Assembly (NCBI GenBank): GCA_943333125.1
Contig: CALQSB010000004.1
Span: forward strand, 32,828-96,827
Direction of reading: 5' to 3'
Origin: Chitinophaga pinensis
GTDB lineage: Bacteria; Bacteroidota; Bacteroidia; Chitinophagales; Chitinophagaceae
DNA: 64,000 nt
A program made the position numbers and the translations under genes. This document shows, piece after piece, positions 1-8,901 of this stretch; within the stretch, counting starts at the first letter, position 1; each line of letters opens with the position of its first letter. The notes beneath the pieces were generated by a model, which was not told the DNA's origin, did no database searches, and saw only the letters and a program-made list of their open reading frames with translations.

Positions 1-1113
1 ATCCATAGCCTTACAAACATCATTTATCATCGTTTTTCCTTCAAAAATAAAATTATTATTATCGATTTTTTTATTCCCGCTTTCCTCATCATCAAACTCA
101 TCTTTTATTTCTCCGATTACTTCTTCAATAACATCTTCTAAAGTTACTATTCCGGAAGTGCCGCCAAACTCATCAACAACGATTGCGAAATGAGTTCGCT
201 TGGTTCTGAAGTCCTGAAGTAAATCTTCAATTAGCTTTTGTTCGTGAACAAAAAACGGAGTTCTGATTAAATGATGCCAGTCGAAATCCACAGGACTATC
301 CAAATAAGGGAGCAGATCCTTGATATGCAAAATACCAATGATTTCATCCAGATTTCCTTTGTAAACCGGAAGTCTGGAATAATGTAAATCTTCGGAGAGC
401 TGTATAATGTCATGCAAAGAAAGCGAAGATCCTATGCCACTAACGTCTAGACGGGTACGCATAACCTGCTTTACAGATGTGCCACCAAATTTTCTTATCC
501 CTTTTAAAATTTGTTTTTCTTCCATACTGGCTTCGTGCTCGGGAAGTAGATCTATCGCATAGTCGAGATTGCTATTGTCTATGCCAGGAGTTTTTAAAGG
601 CGAAACCTTTTTCTCGATATTATCACTGTAACTAACGAATTTTTTACTTATGCCAAACAACAAACTGTGAAAGACTTCTATCGTCAAAGAGGCGTTTGAA
701 GCAAACCACACTTTGTGATGTGTAGCCCATACTTTAGGCAGCACTTCTGCAAATAATAAAATAAAAAAAGATACCGATAATACTTTTGCGATAAAATTCA
801 TCAGCACAGAGTCAAACAAATGTTCTTTAAAAAATCCATCCAATAATAAATTAGAAATCAAAATAATTCCAATATTGAAAAAACTATTTGCAATAAGCAT
901 TGAAGCTAGTAATGTTTTTGGCTGTTCGAGTAAGTTGATAATTCTTTTAAATGATGGTTGTTTTCTGGTTTTTAAAATATTGATGTCTTTTGATGTCAGT
1001 GAAAAAAAAGCAATCTCACTTCCGGAAAATAAAAAAGACAACAGAAATAAAATCAACATGGCAATAATCAGAATAGTTGTTGCTGCAGGAGAAATTAATA
1101 AAAAGCTGAACAT
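1..1113 (-). CDS. gldE: GldE-like CNNM/CBS transmembrane protein, C-terminus beyond window edge
   Basis: The reading frame is open from an ATG at 1113 to the window edge, giving about 371 residues without a stop, so the C-terminal part is missing. The first ~180 residues hold several hydrophobic segments (DUF21/CNNM type). A CBS pair follows, with the stretch VVDEFGGTSGIVTLEDVIEE that is typical of the second CBS in the HlyC/CorC family. In Bacteroidota the member beside mutY is GldE, a membrane protein tied to gliding and T9SS function in Flavobacterium. The usual partners ssb and gldD are not seen: only 180 bp separate it from mutY, and gldD would lie outside. The family assignment is strong; the GldE name rests on context. 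Confidence 0.82.
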   Translation of the reverse strand, partial: MFSFLLISPAATTILIIAMLILFLLSFLFSGSEIAFFSLTSKDINILKTRKQPSFKRIINLLEQPKTLLASMLIANSFFNIGIILISNLLLDGFFKEHLFDSVLMNFIAKVLSVSFFILLFAEVLPKVWATHHKVWFASNASLTIEVFHSLLFGISKKFVSYSDNIEKKVSPLKTPGIDNSNLDYAIDLLPEHEASMEEKQILKGIRKFGGTSVKQVMRTRLDVSGIGSSLSLHDIIQLSEDLHYSRLPVYKGNLDEIIGILHIKDLLPYLDSPVDFDWHHLIRTPFFVHEQKLIEDLLQDFRTKRTHFAIVVDEFGGTSGIVTLEDVIEEVIGEIKDEFDDEESGNKKIDNNNFIFEGKTMINDVCKAMD

Positions 1114-1293
1114 TGGCAAGATAAACTCCGAATGATAGTACAAAATGATATTTTTTATTAAGCAATTTACTGCAGCTCAAAGTTGCAGATTTTATTTTAA
1201 CAGCAGTCTGCTCAAAAAACTGGATGCAGAAAGCCTACAACAAATTTAAAGATACATTTTTATCCTGCAAATTGATCTGCTCAAATATTCCGA

Positions 1294-2373
1294 TTAAGAA
1301 AACATATTTTGCTGTGTGATATAACCATCAATTATTCTTGGAAATGCTATTCTTTTAATTTGCCCCTTGCTTTTTAATACAAAATCTTCGAAAACTACCG
1401 GATTTTTCAATTTGAGATGAATAAAAACCCCGTTTATGAGTTGGTGAGTCAGTTTTTGCTGATAAGGCTTCGAAACAGAAATAATATTAAATTCTGAGGC
1501 TATCCTTTCTTTGAATTGTTTTGATTTTAATAAATCTTCTGTTGTCTTGGGCAAATCCATTTCAATTACTAAAAACTCATGAAGATTTTGCCAAATGTCG
1601 TTCTGCGCTCTTTTTCTGATATAAAATCTGTCGTTATATTCAGCGACCAGATAATAAAGCCACCGTTCTTTCTGACTGATGCGTTTAGATTTAACTGGAT
1701 AACTGTTCGTTGTGTTATTTGAAAAAGACTGGCAATTACTCGCCAACAGGCAGCTGCTGCAAATGGGTAATCTGGGTTTGCAAATTGTTGCTCCAAAATC
1801 CATTATTGCCTGGTTGTAAAGATTTGCTTGGCCTTTTTTTAATAATGACTGTGCTAAATCATTAAATATTTTTTTTCCTTCGGTAGTATCAATTGGAATA
1901 TTTATAGAAAAAAACCTAGATAGAACTCTGGTTACATTGCCATCAACCACCGCATAAGGTAAATTGTATGCAAAAGAAGCAATGGCTGCAGCAGTATAAG
2001 GACCAACTCCTTTCAGGGCTAATATCTCTTCGTACGTGTCTGGAAATACCCCTTTTAATTCTTCATTAATAAATTTTGCAGTTGAAATAAGATTTTTACA
2101 ACGCGAGTAATAACCTAATCCTTCCCACAATTTGAAAACAGTAAATTCTTTAGCCTGAGCCAGTTTTTTGATATTTGGGAATTGTTTTATAAAGCGATTA
2201 TAATAATCGAGGCCCTGTTCTACACGAGTTTGTTGAAGAATAATTTCACTGATCCAGATTTTGTAAGGATCCTTCTCTTTCTTCCACGGCATTTCCCTAT
2301 TATTGAACTTTTGGTTCCATTCGAGTAATTTTTTAGTGAAAAAAAGCTTCAATTGAGCAGATTTTTCAGGCAT
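1294..2373 (-). CDS. mutY: A/G-specific adenine glycosylase MutY
   Basis: The 359-residue protein removes adenine mispaired with 8-oxoguanine during base excision repair. Glu43 in SEIILQQTRV and Asp144 in VVDGNVTRV match the catalytic residues of the HhH-GPD glycosylases, and the helix-hairpin-helix is LKGVGPYTAAAI. The iron-sulfur cluster motif C-x6-C-x2-C-x5-C (CKPRLPICSSCLLASNC) is intact. The C-terminal ~120 residues form the NUDIX-like 8-oxoG recognition domain. It lies upstream of gldE in the same direction and is divergent from the HU gene across about 94 bp. The length is normal for the family. Confidence 0.96.
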   Translation of the reverse strand: MPEKSAQLKLFFTKKLLEWNQKFNNREMPWKKEKDPYKIWISEIILQQTRVEQGLDYYNRFIKQFPNIKKLAQAKEFTVFKLWEGLGYYSRCKNLISTAKFINEELKGVFPDTYEEILALKGVGPYTAAAIASFAYNLPYAVVDGNVTRVLSRFFSINIPIDTTEGKKIFNDLAQSLLKKGQANLYNQAIMDFGATICKPRLPICSSCLLASNCQSFSNNTTNSYPVKSKRISQKERWLYYLVAEYNDRFYIRKRAQNDIWQNLHEFLVIEMDLPKTTEDLLKSKQFKERIASEFNIISVSKPYQQKLTHQLINGVFIHLKLKNPVVFEDFVLKSKGQIKRIAFPRIIDGYITQQNMFS

Positions 2374-2467
2374 CCTGTGAAAATTTTAAACAAACCTATT
2401 GATTATCACCAACTTATTTTTGTTTTTTCAAATATTTTTTATAACTTCCTATCCAAATTATTTGTAT

Positions 2468-2791
2468 ATGAGAAAAGCAGACTTAATAAACAAAATTTCA
2501 GAGAAAACTGGAATACCAAAGGTTGATGTATTAGTAACCCTTGAGACAATGTTTAGAGAGGTAAAAGCATCTCTTGCTAACGGTGAAAACCTCTACATTC
2601 GTGGTTTTGGTAGTTTTATCATTAAAAAAAGAGCAGCTAAAATCGGACGCAATATTAAGAAGAATGTGTCTGTGGCTATTCCGGAACATTTTATTCCTGC
2701 ATTCAAACCTGCGAAAGAATTTGTTCAGGAAATTAAAACATCTCCAAACATTAAAGAAGTTCCGGAAGTCAAGGATGATATCGAGGATTAA
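2468..2791 (+). CDS. HU/IHF family DNA-binding protein
   Basis: The 107-residue protein starts at ATG 2468 (MRKADLINKISEKTG). An in-frame upstream extension to 2399 exists, but it would add a hydrophobic stretch foreign to the family. The core follows the HU/IHF fold, with the region NLYIRGFGSFIIKKRAAKIGRN leading into the DNA-binding arm and a PAFKPAKEF ending. The acidic tail (EVPEVKDDIED) goes beyond a standard 90-residue HU. Homologues compact and bend DNA. A TTTG at 2419-2422 followed 19 bp later by TAACTTCC is a partial match to a Bacteroidota promoter. A short weak hairpin with a T-run (2806-2832) follows the stop codon. Confidence 0.93.
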   Translation: MRKADLINKISEKTGIPKVDVLVTLETMFREVKASLANGENLYIRGFGSFIIKKRAAKIGRNIKKNVSVAIPEHFIPAFKPAKEFVQEIKTSPNIKEVPEVKDDIED

Positions 2792-2793
2792 TG

Positions 2794-2801
2794 TAAATTT
2801 G
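2794..2801 (+). promoter_or_regulatory. Possible -7 box (TAAATTTG) for the TPR gene
   Basis: TAAATTTG matches the Bacteroidota -7 consensus TAnnTTTG and lies 36 bp before the GTG start at 2837. No good TTTG -33 box is seen 19-21 bp upstream, so this is only a weak candidate. Confidence 0.3.
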
Positions 2802-2836
2802 CGCCCTGTCTTTAAAATTGACAGACTTTTTTAGTC

Positions 2837-3688
2837 GTGAAAAAACAAATTATTTTAATTGGTTCGGGCATCCTCCTGATTGTCGTTATTTTTATGGCGG
2901 GCAAAACGGTATCTGATGAAAAGCCCGTTTTGCCAATGTCGCAATCAAAAACTCAAAGCTTTGATATTCAAGGATTTATTGAACAAGAGAAAACAAAATT
3001 AGCTCCAGAGCAAAAAACACTGCTCAGCAAATTAGAAGAAAATACTTCCATCAATTCTGATCCCACACAAAAAATAGCTTCATTAAAAGCAGTTGCAAAC
3101 TTCTGGAAAGACAGTATTCAGCAGTTCGAATCCTATGCTTATTTTATTGCAGAAGCTGCAAAGTTGGATAATTCAGAAAAAAGCCTCACCTTCGCAGCCC
3201 AATTATTTTTGAGTAACCTCAGAGGAGAACAAGATGACTCAAAATTAAATTGGGAATCCAACGAAGCGATTTCACTTTTTGAAAAAGCAATTTTACTCAA
3301 TCCTTCAAGTGAAGATTTGAAAATAGATTTAGCAAGTTGTTATATTTATGGAAAGGGTAGAAATGGAGATCCTCAACAAACCATGAAGGGCATTTTGGAG
3401 CTGTTAGAAGTGGTTAGAAGGGACTCTACCAATATGAAGGCACAGTTGGTATTAGGAATCGGGGGATTTGTTTCAGGCCAATATGATAAAGCCGTGGCTC
3501 GTTTGACAAAGGTCATTACACAGGAGCCTGATAATCTTGAAGCAATTGCATTTCTTGCAGATACTTATGCAGCCCAGGGAAACAAAGAAGCTGCAATTAA
3601 ATGGTATACTATCAGTAAGCGTTTGGTCAACAATCCGAGTTATTCCAAAGAAGTAGACGAAAGATTAAGAACGCTTCAAAACAAATAA
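2837..3688 (+). CDS. Membrane-anchored TPR-repeat protein
   Basis: A 283-residue protein with a GTG start at 2837. Residues 5-22 are a single hydrophobic anchor (IILIGSGILLIVVIFMAG). A Lys/Gln-rich linker and helical repeats follow, with tetratricopeptide-like segments from about residue 140 (ISLFEKAILLNPSSEDLKID; DKAVARLTKVITQEPDNLEA). The bulk is probably periplasmic. TPR domains act as protein-binding scaffolds, and the sequence names no partner. It sits between HU and the 29-residue basic protein, all co-directional with RNase G. The exact function is unknown. Confidence 0.85.
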   Translation: MKKQIILIGSGILLIVVIFMAGKTVSDEKPVLPMSQSKTQSFDIQGFIEQEKTKLAPEQKTLLSKLEENTSINSDPTQKIASLKAVANFWKDSIQQFESYAYFIAEAAKLDNSEKSLTFAAQLFLSNLRGEQDDSKLNWESNEAISLFEKAILLNPSSEDLKIDLASCYIYGKGRNGDPQQTMKGILELLEVVRRDSTNMKAQLVLGIGGFVSGQYDKAVARLTKVITQEPDNLEAIAFLADTYAAQGNKEAAIKWYTISKRLVNNPSYSKEVDERLRTLQNK

Positions 3689-3733
3689 TAATAGAATTGA
3701 ATTAATAATATTTTTAAACAAAAAGACTAGGTT

Positions 3734-3823
3734 ATGCCTTGTGGTAAAAAAAGAAAACGTCATAAAATCGCTACTCATAAGCGTAAAAAACGTTTAAGAA
3801 AGAATCGTCATAAGAAAAAATAA
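3734..3823 (+). CDS. Tiny basic COX24/AURKAIP1-like (DUF1713) protein, putative ribosome-associated
   Basis: This 29-codon ORF begins MPCGKKRKRHKIATHKRKKR and ends in RHKKK. More than half the residues are Lys, Arg or His. Small proteins of this pattern in Bacteroidota belong to the COX24/AURKAIP1 domain family (from memory), whose mitochondrial members bind the small ribosomal subunit. It lies between the TPR gene and rng, both rRNA-compatible neighbours. It is easily missed because of its size. The link to the ribosome is inference; the ORF itself is convincing from its composition. Confidence 0.8.
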   Translation: MPCGKKRKRHKIATHKRKKRLRKNRHKKK

Positions 3824-4014
3824 TTACAAAAACATTTTACATGTCTTTGTATGCTGCTCATTCTCATTTGCTGTTGCCAGTGAAGTGTGCACATTATTTA
3901 AATCTTTTGGTGTACGTGTGCTTCTTCTTTGTTGCTCACAACTATTGTTATTTGATTTATTTTTCAGATGACTTTATCCTGCCGTGATGCATAAGGGTCT
4001 TAAAATTAAATAAT

Positions 4015-5562
4015 TTGACCAAGGAGTTAATCATAAATGTGGTTCCACATGGAGTGGAGATTGCATTGCTAGAAGAAAAAAAACTTGTGGAGCTGCACAG
4101 TGAAAAATCTGATGCCAGTTTTGCAGTGGGAGACTTATACCTCGGAAAAGTTAAAAAACTGATTCCTGGTCTTAATGCTGCTTTTGTAGATGTTGGTTTT
4201 GAAAAAGACGCCTTTCTGCACTATACCGATTTAAGCCCTTACGTAAAATCAATACTCAAATTCACCACACAGTCTATTAATCAAAAAAAAGGTGATTCCT
4301 TCGATTTTGCAAAGTTTAAAGTTGAGCCTGAAATTGTAAAGACAGGAAAAATAAACGATGTACTCAGCGGAAAACCTAACATCCTTGTACAAATATTAAA
4401 AGAGCCCATCGCAGCCAAAGGCCCGAGGCTTACCTGCGAAATTTCGTTGCCAGGCAGATTTGTTGTAGTAACCCCTTTCAACGATATAGTTGCAGTTTCT
4501 CGAAAAATTCATTCTTCTGAAGAAAGACGACGTTTACAAAAAATCATTGAGGCGGTTAAACCCAAAAATCTTGGAGTAATTGTACGAACAGCTGCAGAAG
4601 GTAAAAACACAGCCGAACTTCACGAAGATTTACTAAGCCTGGAGAATACATGGAAAAATATTCAAAGTAATTTATGCGAAGGTGTTTCTCCAACAAGAAT
4701 ATTAAGTGAGCAAGGAAAAGCAAACAGCATTCTTCGCGACTTACTCAGTGCAGATTTTAATAAGATTGTGGTTAACGATAAAAATATTTTTTCTGAAACG
4801 AAAAATTATATTCAACGTATCTCTCCCGATAAACTTGACATTGTTTCTTTTCATAACAATGGAAGTTCGATTTTTGATACTTATGGCATAACCAAACAAA
4901 TAAAGGCATCTTTTGGAAAAACAGTTAATCTTCCCAGTGGTGCTTATTTAATTATAGAACATACCGAAGCACTTCATGTAATAGATGTAAATAGTGGATA
5001 TAAAAGTGTAAGTAACAATCAGGAACAAAATGCACTGGAAACAAACCTTGAAGCTGCGGAAGAAATAGCCAGACAGTTGAGATTGAGAGATCTTGGAGGC
5101 ATCATAGTGGTTGATTTTATAGATATGAAGCTGCTTGACAACAAAAAGAAGCTTGCCGACGCTATGGAACAAATGATGCATATCGACAGAGCCAAACATT
5201 CGGTGCTGCCGATTACTAAATTTGGTTTAATGCAAATTACTCGTCAAAGGATGAAGCCTGAGATGAATATTAATACCAGTGAAGTTTGCCCAAGCTGTAA
5301 TGGTTCTGGCACTATTTCATCTACCCTCATTCTCGAAGATGAGATTGCAAAAAATCTCAATTACTTAATTATGCAAAAGCATAAAGGTTTGAAGATTGAA
5401 GTTCATCCTATTATTCATAGCTATCTCACTTGCGGATTTCCTTCTAGAAGATTTAAATGGAGCTGGAAATACAAGCAAAAAATTAAAATCATTTCTAATA
5501 ACGCCTTTCACCTTACTGAATTTCATTTTTTCGACGAAAATGAAGAAGAAATCAAACTTTAA
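4015..5562 (+). CDS. rng: Ribonuclease G/E family endoribonuclease
   Basis: The 515-residue protein starts at TTG 4015, and no better ATG lies near. An S1 RNA-binding domain occupies about residues 35-125 (GDLYLGKVKKLIPGLNAAFV). The catalytic DNase I-like part carries Asp in ALHVIDVNSG and in GGIIVVDFIDM, the magnesium ligands of RNase E/G. The zinc-link cysteines CPSC follow near residue 425. It lacks the long C-terminal degradosome scaffold of RNase E, which fits RNase G length. Its role is single-strand cleavage in rRNA maturation and mRNA decay. A 191-bp gap without a convincing gene separates it from the 29-residue protein. Confidence 0.95.
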   Translation: MTKELIINVVPHGVEIALLEEKKLVELHSEKSDASFAVGDLYLGKVKKLIPGLNAAFVDVGFEKDAFLHYTDLSPYVKSILKFTTQSINQKKGDSFDFAKFKVEPEIVKTGKINDVLSGKPNILVQILKEPIAAKGPRLTCEISLPGRFVVVTPFNDIVAVSRKIHSSEERRRLQKIIEAVKPKNLGVIVRTAAEGKNTAELHEDLLSLENTWKNIQSNLCEGVSPTRILSEQGKANSILRDLLSADFNKIVVNDKNIFSETKNYIQRISPDKLDIVSFHNNGSSIFDTYGITKQIKASFGKTVNLPSGAYLIIEHTEALHVIDVNSGYKSVSNNQEQNALETNLEAAEEIARQLRLRDLGGIIVVDFIDMKLLDNKKKLADAMEQMMHIDRAKHSVLPITKFGLMQITRQRMKPEMNINTSEVCPSCNGSGTISSTLILEDEIAKNLNYLIMQKHKGLKIEVHPIIHSYLTCGFPSRRFKWSWKYKQKIKIISNNAFHLTEFHFFDENEEEIKL

Positions 5563-5686
5563 ACTCTGACTCAACTAATTTTTATTGCCATTAAAGAATA
5601 AATTTTAGAAATAGCTCAGTCAATACAAGTGAGATTGTTTATTTTTAGTAAAATACATGCTCTCTTATTATTCAATTTTTTAAAAT

Positions 5687-6115
5687 ATGGAATACAAACT
5701 AATTAAAACTTTAAAGTCGATTGCTAAAATAATTATACTTGCGTTGATGATTATTTTAATTGTAAGTATGCTTTTGGGAACGGTTGATCTTGCTATTGAA
5801 GTAATCAAATTGATTATCAAGCCAAACCCCTATTACCTGTTGATTAATGTAGAAGATTTATACAATATTTTTTCTGTGATTCTGATTATTGTTGTTGGCT
5901 ATGAAATGTTTAAATCAATGACACTTATTTTACATCAGGAAAAAATTCCAGTAAAAGCTATCCTTCAAATTGCCATGATTGCCCTGGCAAACAAAGTAAT
6001 TACCTTGAATTTAAAAAATATCAGTCTGGATTTAATGATTGGGTTAGGAATGGTCATTGCAGCCTTAGGTGTAGCTTTTTTCTTTTTTAATAAAAGTTCA
6101 GAAAAAATAGAGTAA
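5687..6115 (+). CDS. PsiE-like four-helix membrane protein
   Basis: A 142-residue protein with about four hydrophobic segments (residues 13-35, 60-80, 90-105 and 115-133). It resembles the phosphate-starvation-inducible PsiE family, with short polar linkers and the loop VEDLYNIFSVILIIVVGYEMF. The biochemical role of PsiE is not established. No Pho-box-like repeat was recognised upstream, so phosphate regulation cannot be claimed here. It stands alone, convergent with the next leftward gene. Confidence 0.75.
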   Translation: MEYKLIKTLKSIAKIIILALMIILIVSMLLGTVDLAIEVIKLIIKPNPYYLLINVEDLYNIFSVILIIVVGYEMFKSMTLILHQEKIPVKAILQIAMIALANKVITLNLKNISLDLMIGLGMVIAALGVAFFFFNKSSEKIE

Positions 6116-6173
6116 TAATTTTTTTGATCTATTGCTTTAAATGCAAATGAATAAGTTAAATATTGACTTCTTT

Positions 6174-6704
6174 TTAATATCCAAAAGCTACTGCTCTTTT
6201 TATTTCCTGCAAAGCACCGAGACCTTTGATTACGCCATTGTATAAGGTAGCCCGTTCAAAAGTTATAAAAATAAATGGCTGTTTAGATGACGCCGCTTCC
6301 TTCAATAACATTTGATACGCTTTTTTCTCGCCAGTGTTTGCAGTATGAAGATTAAGGAATTTGGTATATGACCTAATTGCATTTCCTCTTGTTAACCCTG
6401 CAATCTGACTTTTGTCATCGAGTACCATCACCTTTTCCCAGTCTTCAATTCCATTCACAATTATCTTTGAAGTGATGTTTTCATTTCTGCCCGATTGATA
6501 ATGAATTTTTTCTATCGCATATTTGCTAGCAGTCTGCTGAGCTTCCTCATTTGAATATTTATAAGTGATGGTATACTCAGAAACCGAAACAACCTTACCT
6601 GCCACAACATTTCCGTTGTGAAAATAAATAGTGTCGTTTTGTGCAAATGAAATTTTTGCAGATAAGAAAATACTAAGGAGAAAAAATAAAAGAAATTTAT
6701 TCAT
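6174..6704 (-). CDS. Exported protein of unknown function
   Basis: A 176-residue protein with a clear signal peptide (MNKFLLFFLLSIFLSAKISFAQ). The mature N-terminus, with DTIYFHNGNVVAGKVVSVSE, resembles a short beta-barrel-like segment found in many exported Bacteroidota proteins that describe a 'hex code' to be changed or kept. The rest is not recognised. It is the last gene of a leftward run with the COG3014 and LpoB lipoproteins, 74 bp downstream of the former, so a shared envelope role is possible but unproven. Confidence 0.7.
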   Translation of the reverse strand: MNKFLLFFLLSIFLSAKISFAQNDTIYFHNGNVVAGKVVSVSEYTITYKYSNEEAQQTASKYAIEKIHYQSGRNENITSKIIVNGIEDWEKVMVLDDKSQIAGLTRGNAIRSYTKFLNLHTANTGEKKAYQMLLKEAASSKQPFIFITFERATLYNGVIKGLGALQEIKRAVAFGY

Positions 6705-6778
6705 AAATTAAAAGAATATTGAGTATGAATTTAAGATATTCCTTTTATAAAAAAGGATTGACAACTTTTCGCCTATAA

Positions 6779-8257
6779 CTAATCCAGTAAAACACTTTTC
6801 ATCTGAATTCCTTTCTGGCTATTAATTTTGAGTGTTTGTTTTTTTCCATTTGCATTAATTTCAATTGTATTTTCTCCTTCTTTTAATGGAATTCTCATAT
6901 AACTGATATAAGCAGGCAAACTAATCCAGCATCTGGTATCTGCTTTCTCAGTTACTGAGTTTGTAATATTAACCAAAAAGCTTACGACATTTCCAACGGC
7001 CTCTGCTCTATCTTCCCTCTTCTTTTTTTCTTCTTCCGTTTCATTACTTTTTGAATTAGAATTGGCAATGTTTTCTGCCAGCTTTCCGGATCCTTTTTCT
7101 GTGGCTCGTTTTACAATAAACCTTGCCGCTGTCTTTGCCAGCTCTGTTAAAAATCTTTCATTAAGTACACTTACGGCTAAGGTATTAAAATCCTGTGCCA
7201 GTTGAGGAACTTGTGATTCACCATTAACATTTACAGACTTACTGATTTGATTTTTTGTTACAATACTATATTGAGGCATTGCCACTCTGAAAGTTTTTAT
7301 ATCACTCAGTTGATTATTGTTAATGCCGTAGTTGGAATACACAAATGGGAAGGATACATAACTACCATATTGATCAACATATTGAAAAGCATTTCCATTA
7401 CCTGTATTTACAATCGTAAAACTAATTTCGGTTTTTACAGGCGCATTTCCTTCTTCACAAAACAAAATCAATTCGCCATATTCTGATTTGTTATTTTGCA
7501 ATTTTTGATTAAACAGCTGTTCATATTTTTCTTGTTCGTCTGTGAAGCCCATTGCTGATGCACTTTTTAATAAATCTATTTTTAACTGATCAGGAGTTGA
7601 AGTGCCATAGTATACACCGCCTGCATCAATGTATGTATTTGCAGCATTTCTGTAAGAAATAAAAGCATTATTCATATCTCCAGACATTTCATAAATCATC
7701 CCCTGAAGGTTAAAGGCAAAAGGATCTTTATTATATTTATTTGGATTTTTGTTTTTTTCAGAAAGTCTATCGCTTGCTAATGTGATTTTTCTAGCCTCCA
7801 CTACAGCTTCATCTGGTTGCCCAAGAGAAATATAATTCATAGACTTATAATAATTCAACATGAACTTCTCAAACTCTTCACCACGATAGATTTCCATCAT
7901 TGGATTCAACAGATTGCTTAATACTACATCTTTTACTGTCTTATAATTTGCTTCCAGTTGATCATCTGCTAAATTAAAATATTGGTTGCTCTCTTTAGGA
8001 TTATTATTTAGATAATGCAATCTTCCTAATTCGAAATTATAAATAAGTTTATTTCTGTTATGGTTTAATAATTTATTATGCTCAATATTTTTTATTGCTT
8101 TGTTATATTGGTGATTCCTGAGATTGATGTTGTAATCATTCATCAAAGTATTATATGAGGCACAGGAAAATAAAAAAGGCATCAATAGAAAAACTATCGA
8201 TGCCCTGTTTCGAAACAATTTTATTTTACCGGGAGAATATGTATTTGAATGAATCAA
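6779..8257 (-). CDS. COG3014-family lipoprotein with TPR-like repeats
   Basis: A 492-residue protein. A hydrophobic segment ending in a lipobox-like LLMPFLFSC near residue 32 predicts a lipoprotein, although the N-terminus is about 15 residues longer than usual and a later start cannot be excluded. Residues ~40-240 form helical TPR-like repeats (FELGRLHYLNNNPKESNQYF; FNLQGMIYEMSGDMNNAFIS). The second half is beta-rich. Proteins of this family commonly lie next to lpoB in Gram-negative genomes, exactly as here with a 22-bp gap. The function is unknown; a role in peptidoglycan synthase control is inferred from context. Confidence 0.8.
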   Translation of the reverse strand: MIHSNTYSPGKIKLFRNRASIVFLLMPFLFSCASYNTLMNDYNINLRNHQYNKAIKNIEHNKLLNHNRNKLIYNFELGRLHYLNNNPKESNQYFNLADDQLEANYKTVKDVVLSNLLNPMMEIYRGEEFEKFMLNYYKSMNYISLGQPDEAVVEARKITLASDRLSEKNKNPNKYNKDPFAFNLQGMIYEMSGDMNNAFISYRNAANTYIDAGGVYYGTSTPDQLKIDLLKSASAMGFTDEQEKYEQLFNQKLQNNKSEYGELILFCEEGNAPVKTEISFTIVNTGNGNAFQYVDQYGSYVSFPFVYSNYGINNNQLSDIKTFRVAMPQYSIVTKNQISKSVNVNGESQVPQLAQDFNTLAVSVLNERFLTELAKTAARFIVKRATEKGSGKLAENIANSNSKSNETEEEKKKREDRAEAVGNVVSFLVNITNSVTEKADTRCWISLPAYISYMRIPLKEGENTIEINANGKKQTLKINSQKGIQMKSVLLD

Positions 8258-8279
8258 CCTTAGAAATTTTTAGGTCGAA

Positions 8280-8861
8280 TTAATTCTTAATTACCTTAGA
8301 AATCTTTTTATCACCAATCCATACTATTTCATTGGTTTCGATATTTGTCAGTTCTAAATTAATCTGATAAGTAACTGTTTTATTTCTTTTAAATGCATCT
8401 ACAATAGAATTGATAGACCCTTGTAAGATAAAATCTGCGCCATTTTCCAATCCAAATTTCTTCATGGTGCTTACAGAAGCATTGTTTTGCTGATCTCCTT
8501 TTTCAGCTCGTAATTCTTCTCTTTTCTTTCCACTTTGAACCAAACCTACTTTTGCAGTATTGATAAATGATCTTTCTAAATCTTTCATGAAAGTTTCGGC
8601 TTCAATGTGCTCATGACTTTTATTGGTAACCATTCCTACAATAACAACTGGTTTTTTTCCTTTGGCTTCCATATAATTTGCAAGCCAAGCTCCTGATAAT
8701 GACTGACTGATCATTTCATCGGAAGTTAACCGGCTATCTGTATTATTCCACTTCCCACTGATATCAGGTGTTTCATTACTTTCTACTCTGGTTACTTTAT
8801 GCGCACAAGATATTGTAAACAAAATCAAAGTAACAATAGTTAATAGCTTTAAAAATCTCAT
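8280..8861 (-). CDS. lpoB: LpoB-like penicillin-binding protein activator lipoprotein
   Basis: A 193-residue lipoprotein with signal MRFLKLLTIVTLILFTISC and Cys19 as lipidation site. The mature part carries the LpoB pattern: SGKWNNTDSRLTSDEMISQS, then a VVIVGMVTNKSHEHIEAETF segment, and GADFILQGSINSIVDAFKRN near the end. In Escherichia coli the family reaches through the peptidoglycan to stimulate PBP1B. Which synthase it serves here is unknown, since no PBP gene lies in the window. It lies between a small exported protein and the COG3014 lipoprotein in one probable operon. Confidence 0.87.
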   Translation of the reverse strand: MRFLKLLTIVTLILFTISCAHKVTRVESNETPDISGKWNNTDSRLTSDEMISQSLSGAWLANYMEAKGKKPVVIVGMVTNKSHEHIEAETFMKDLERSFINTAKVGLVQSGKKREELRAEKGDQQNNASVSTMKKFGLENGADFILQGSINSIVDAFKRNKTVTYQINLELTNIETNEIVWIGDKKISKVIKN

Positions 8862-8901
8862 ATTAAAGTCAGTTTAAGTTGATAAAAAAAGTAAGAGGTA
8901 A

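Noticed and set aside
2806..2832. Terminator after the HU gene
   Set aside because: The CTGTC/GACAG stem has only five pairs; with the T-run it is suggestive but too weak to list as a feature.
3841..3984. 48-codon ORF between the 29-residue protein and RNase G
   Set aside because: Starts with ATG but has a Cys/Phe/Tyr/His-rich composition of non-coding character, no signal or family pattern, and no clear ribosome site.
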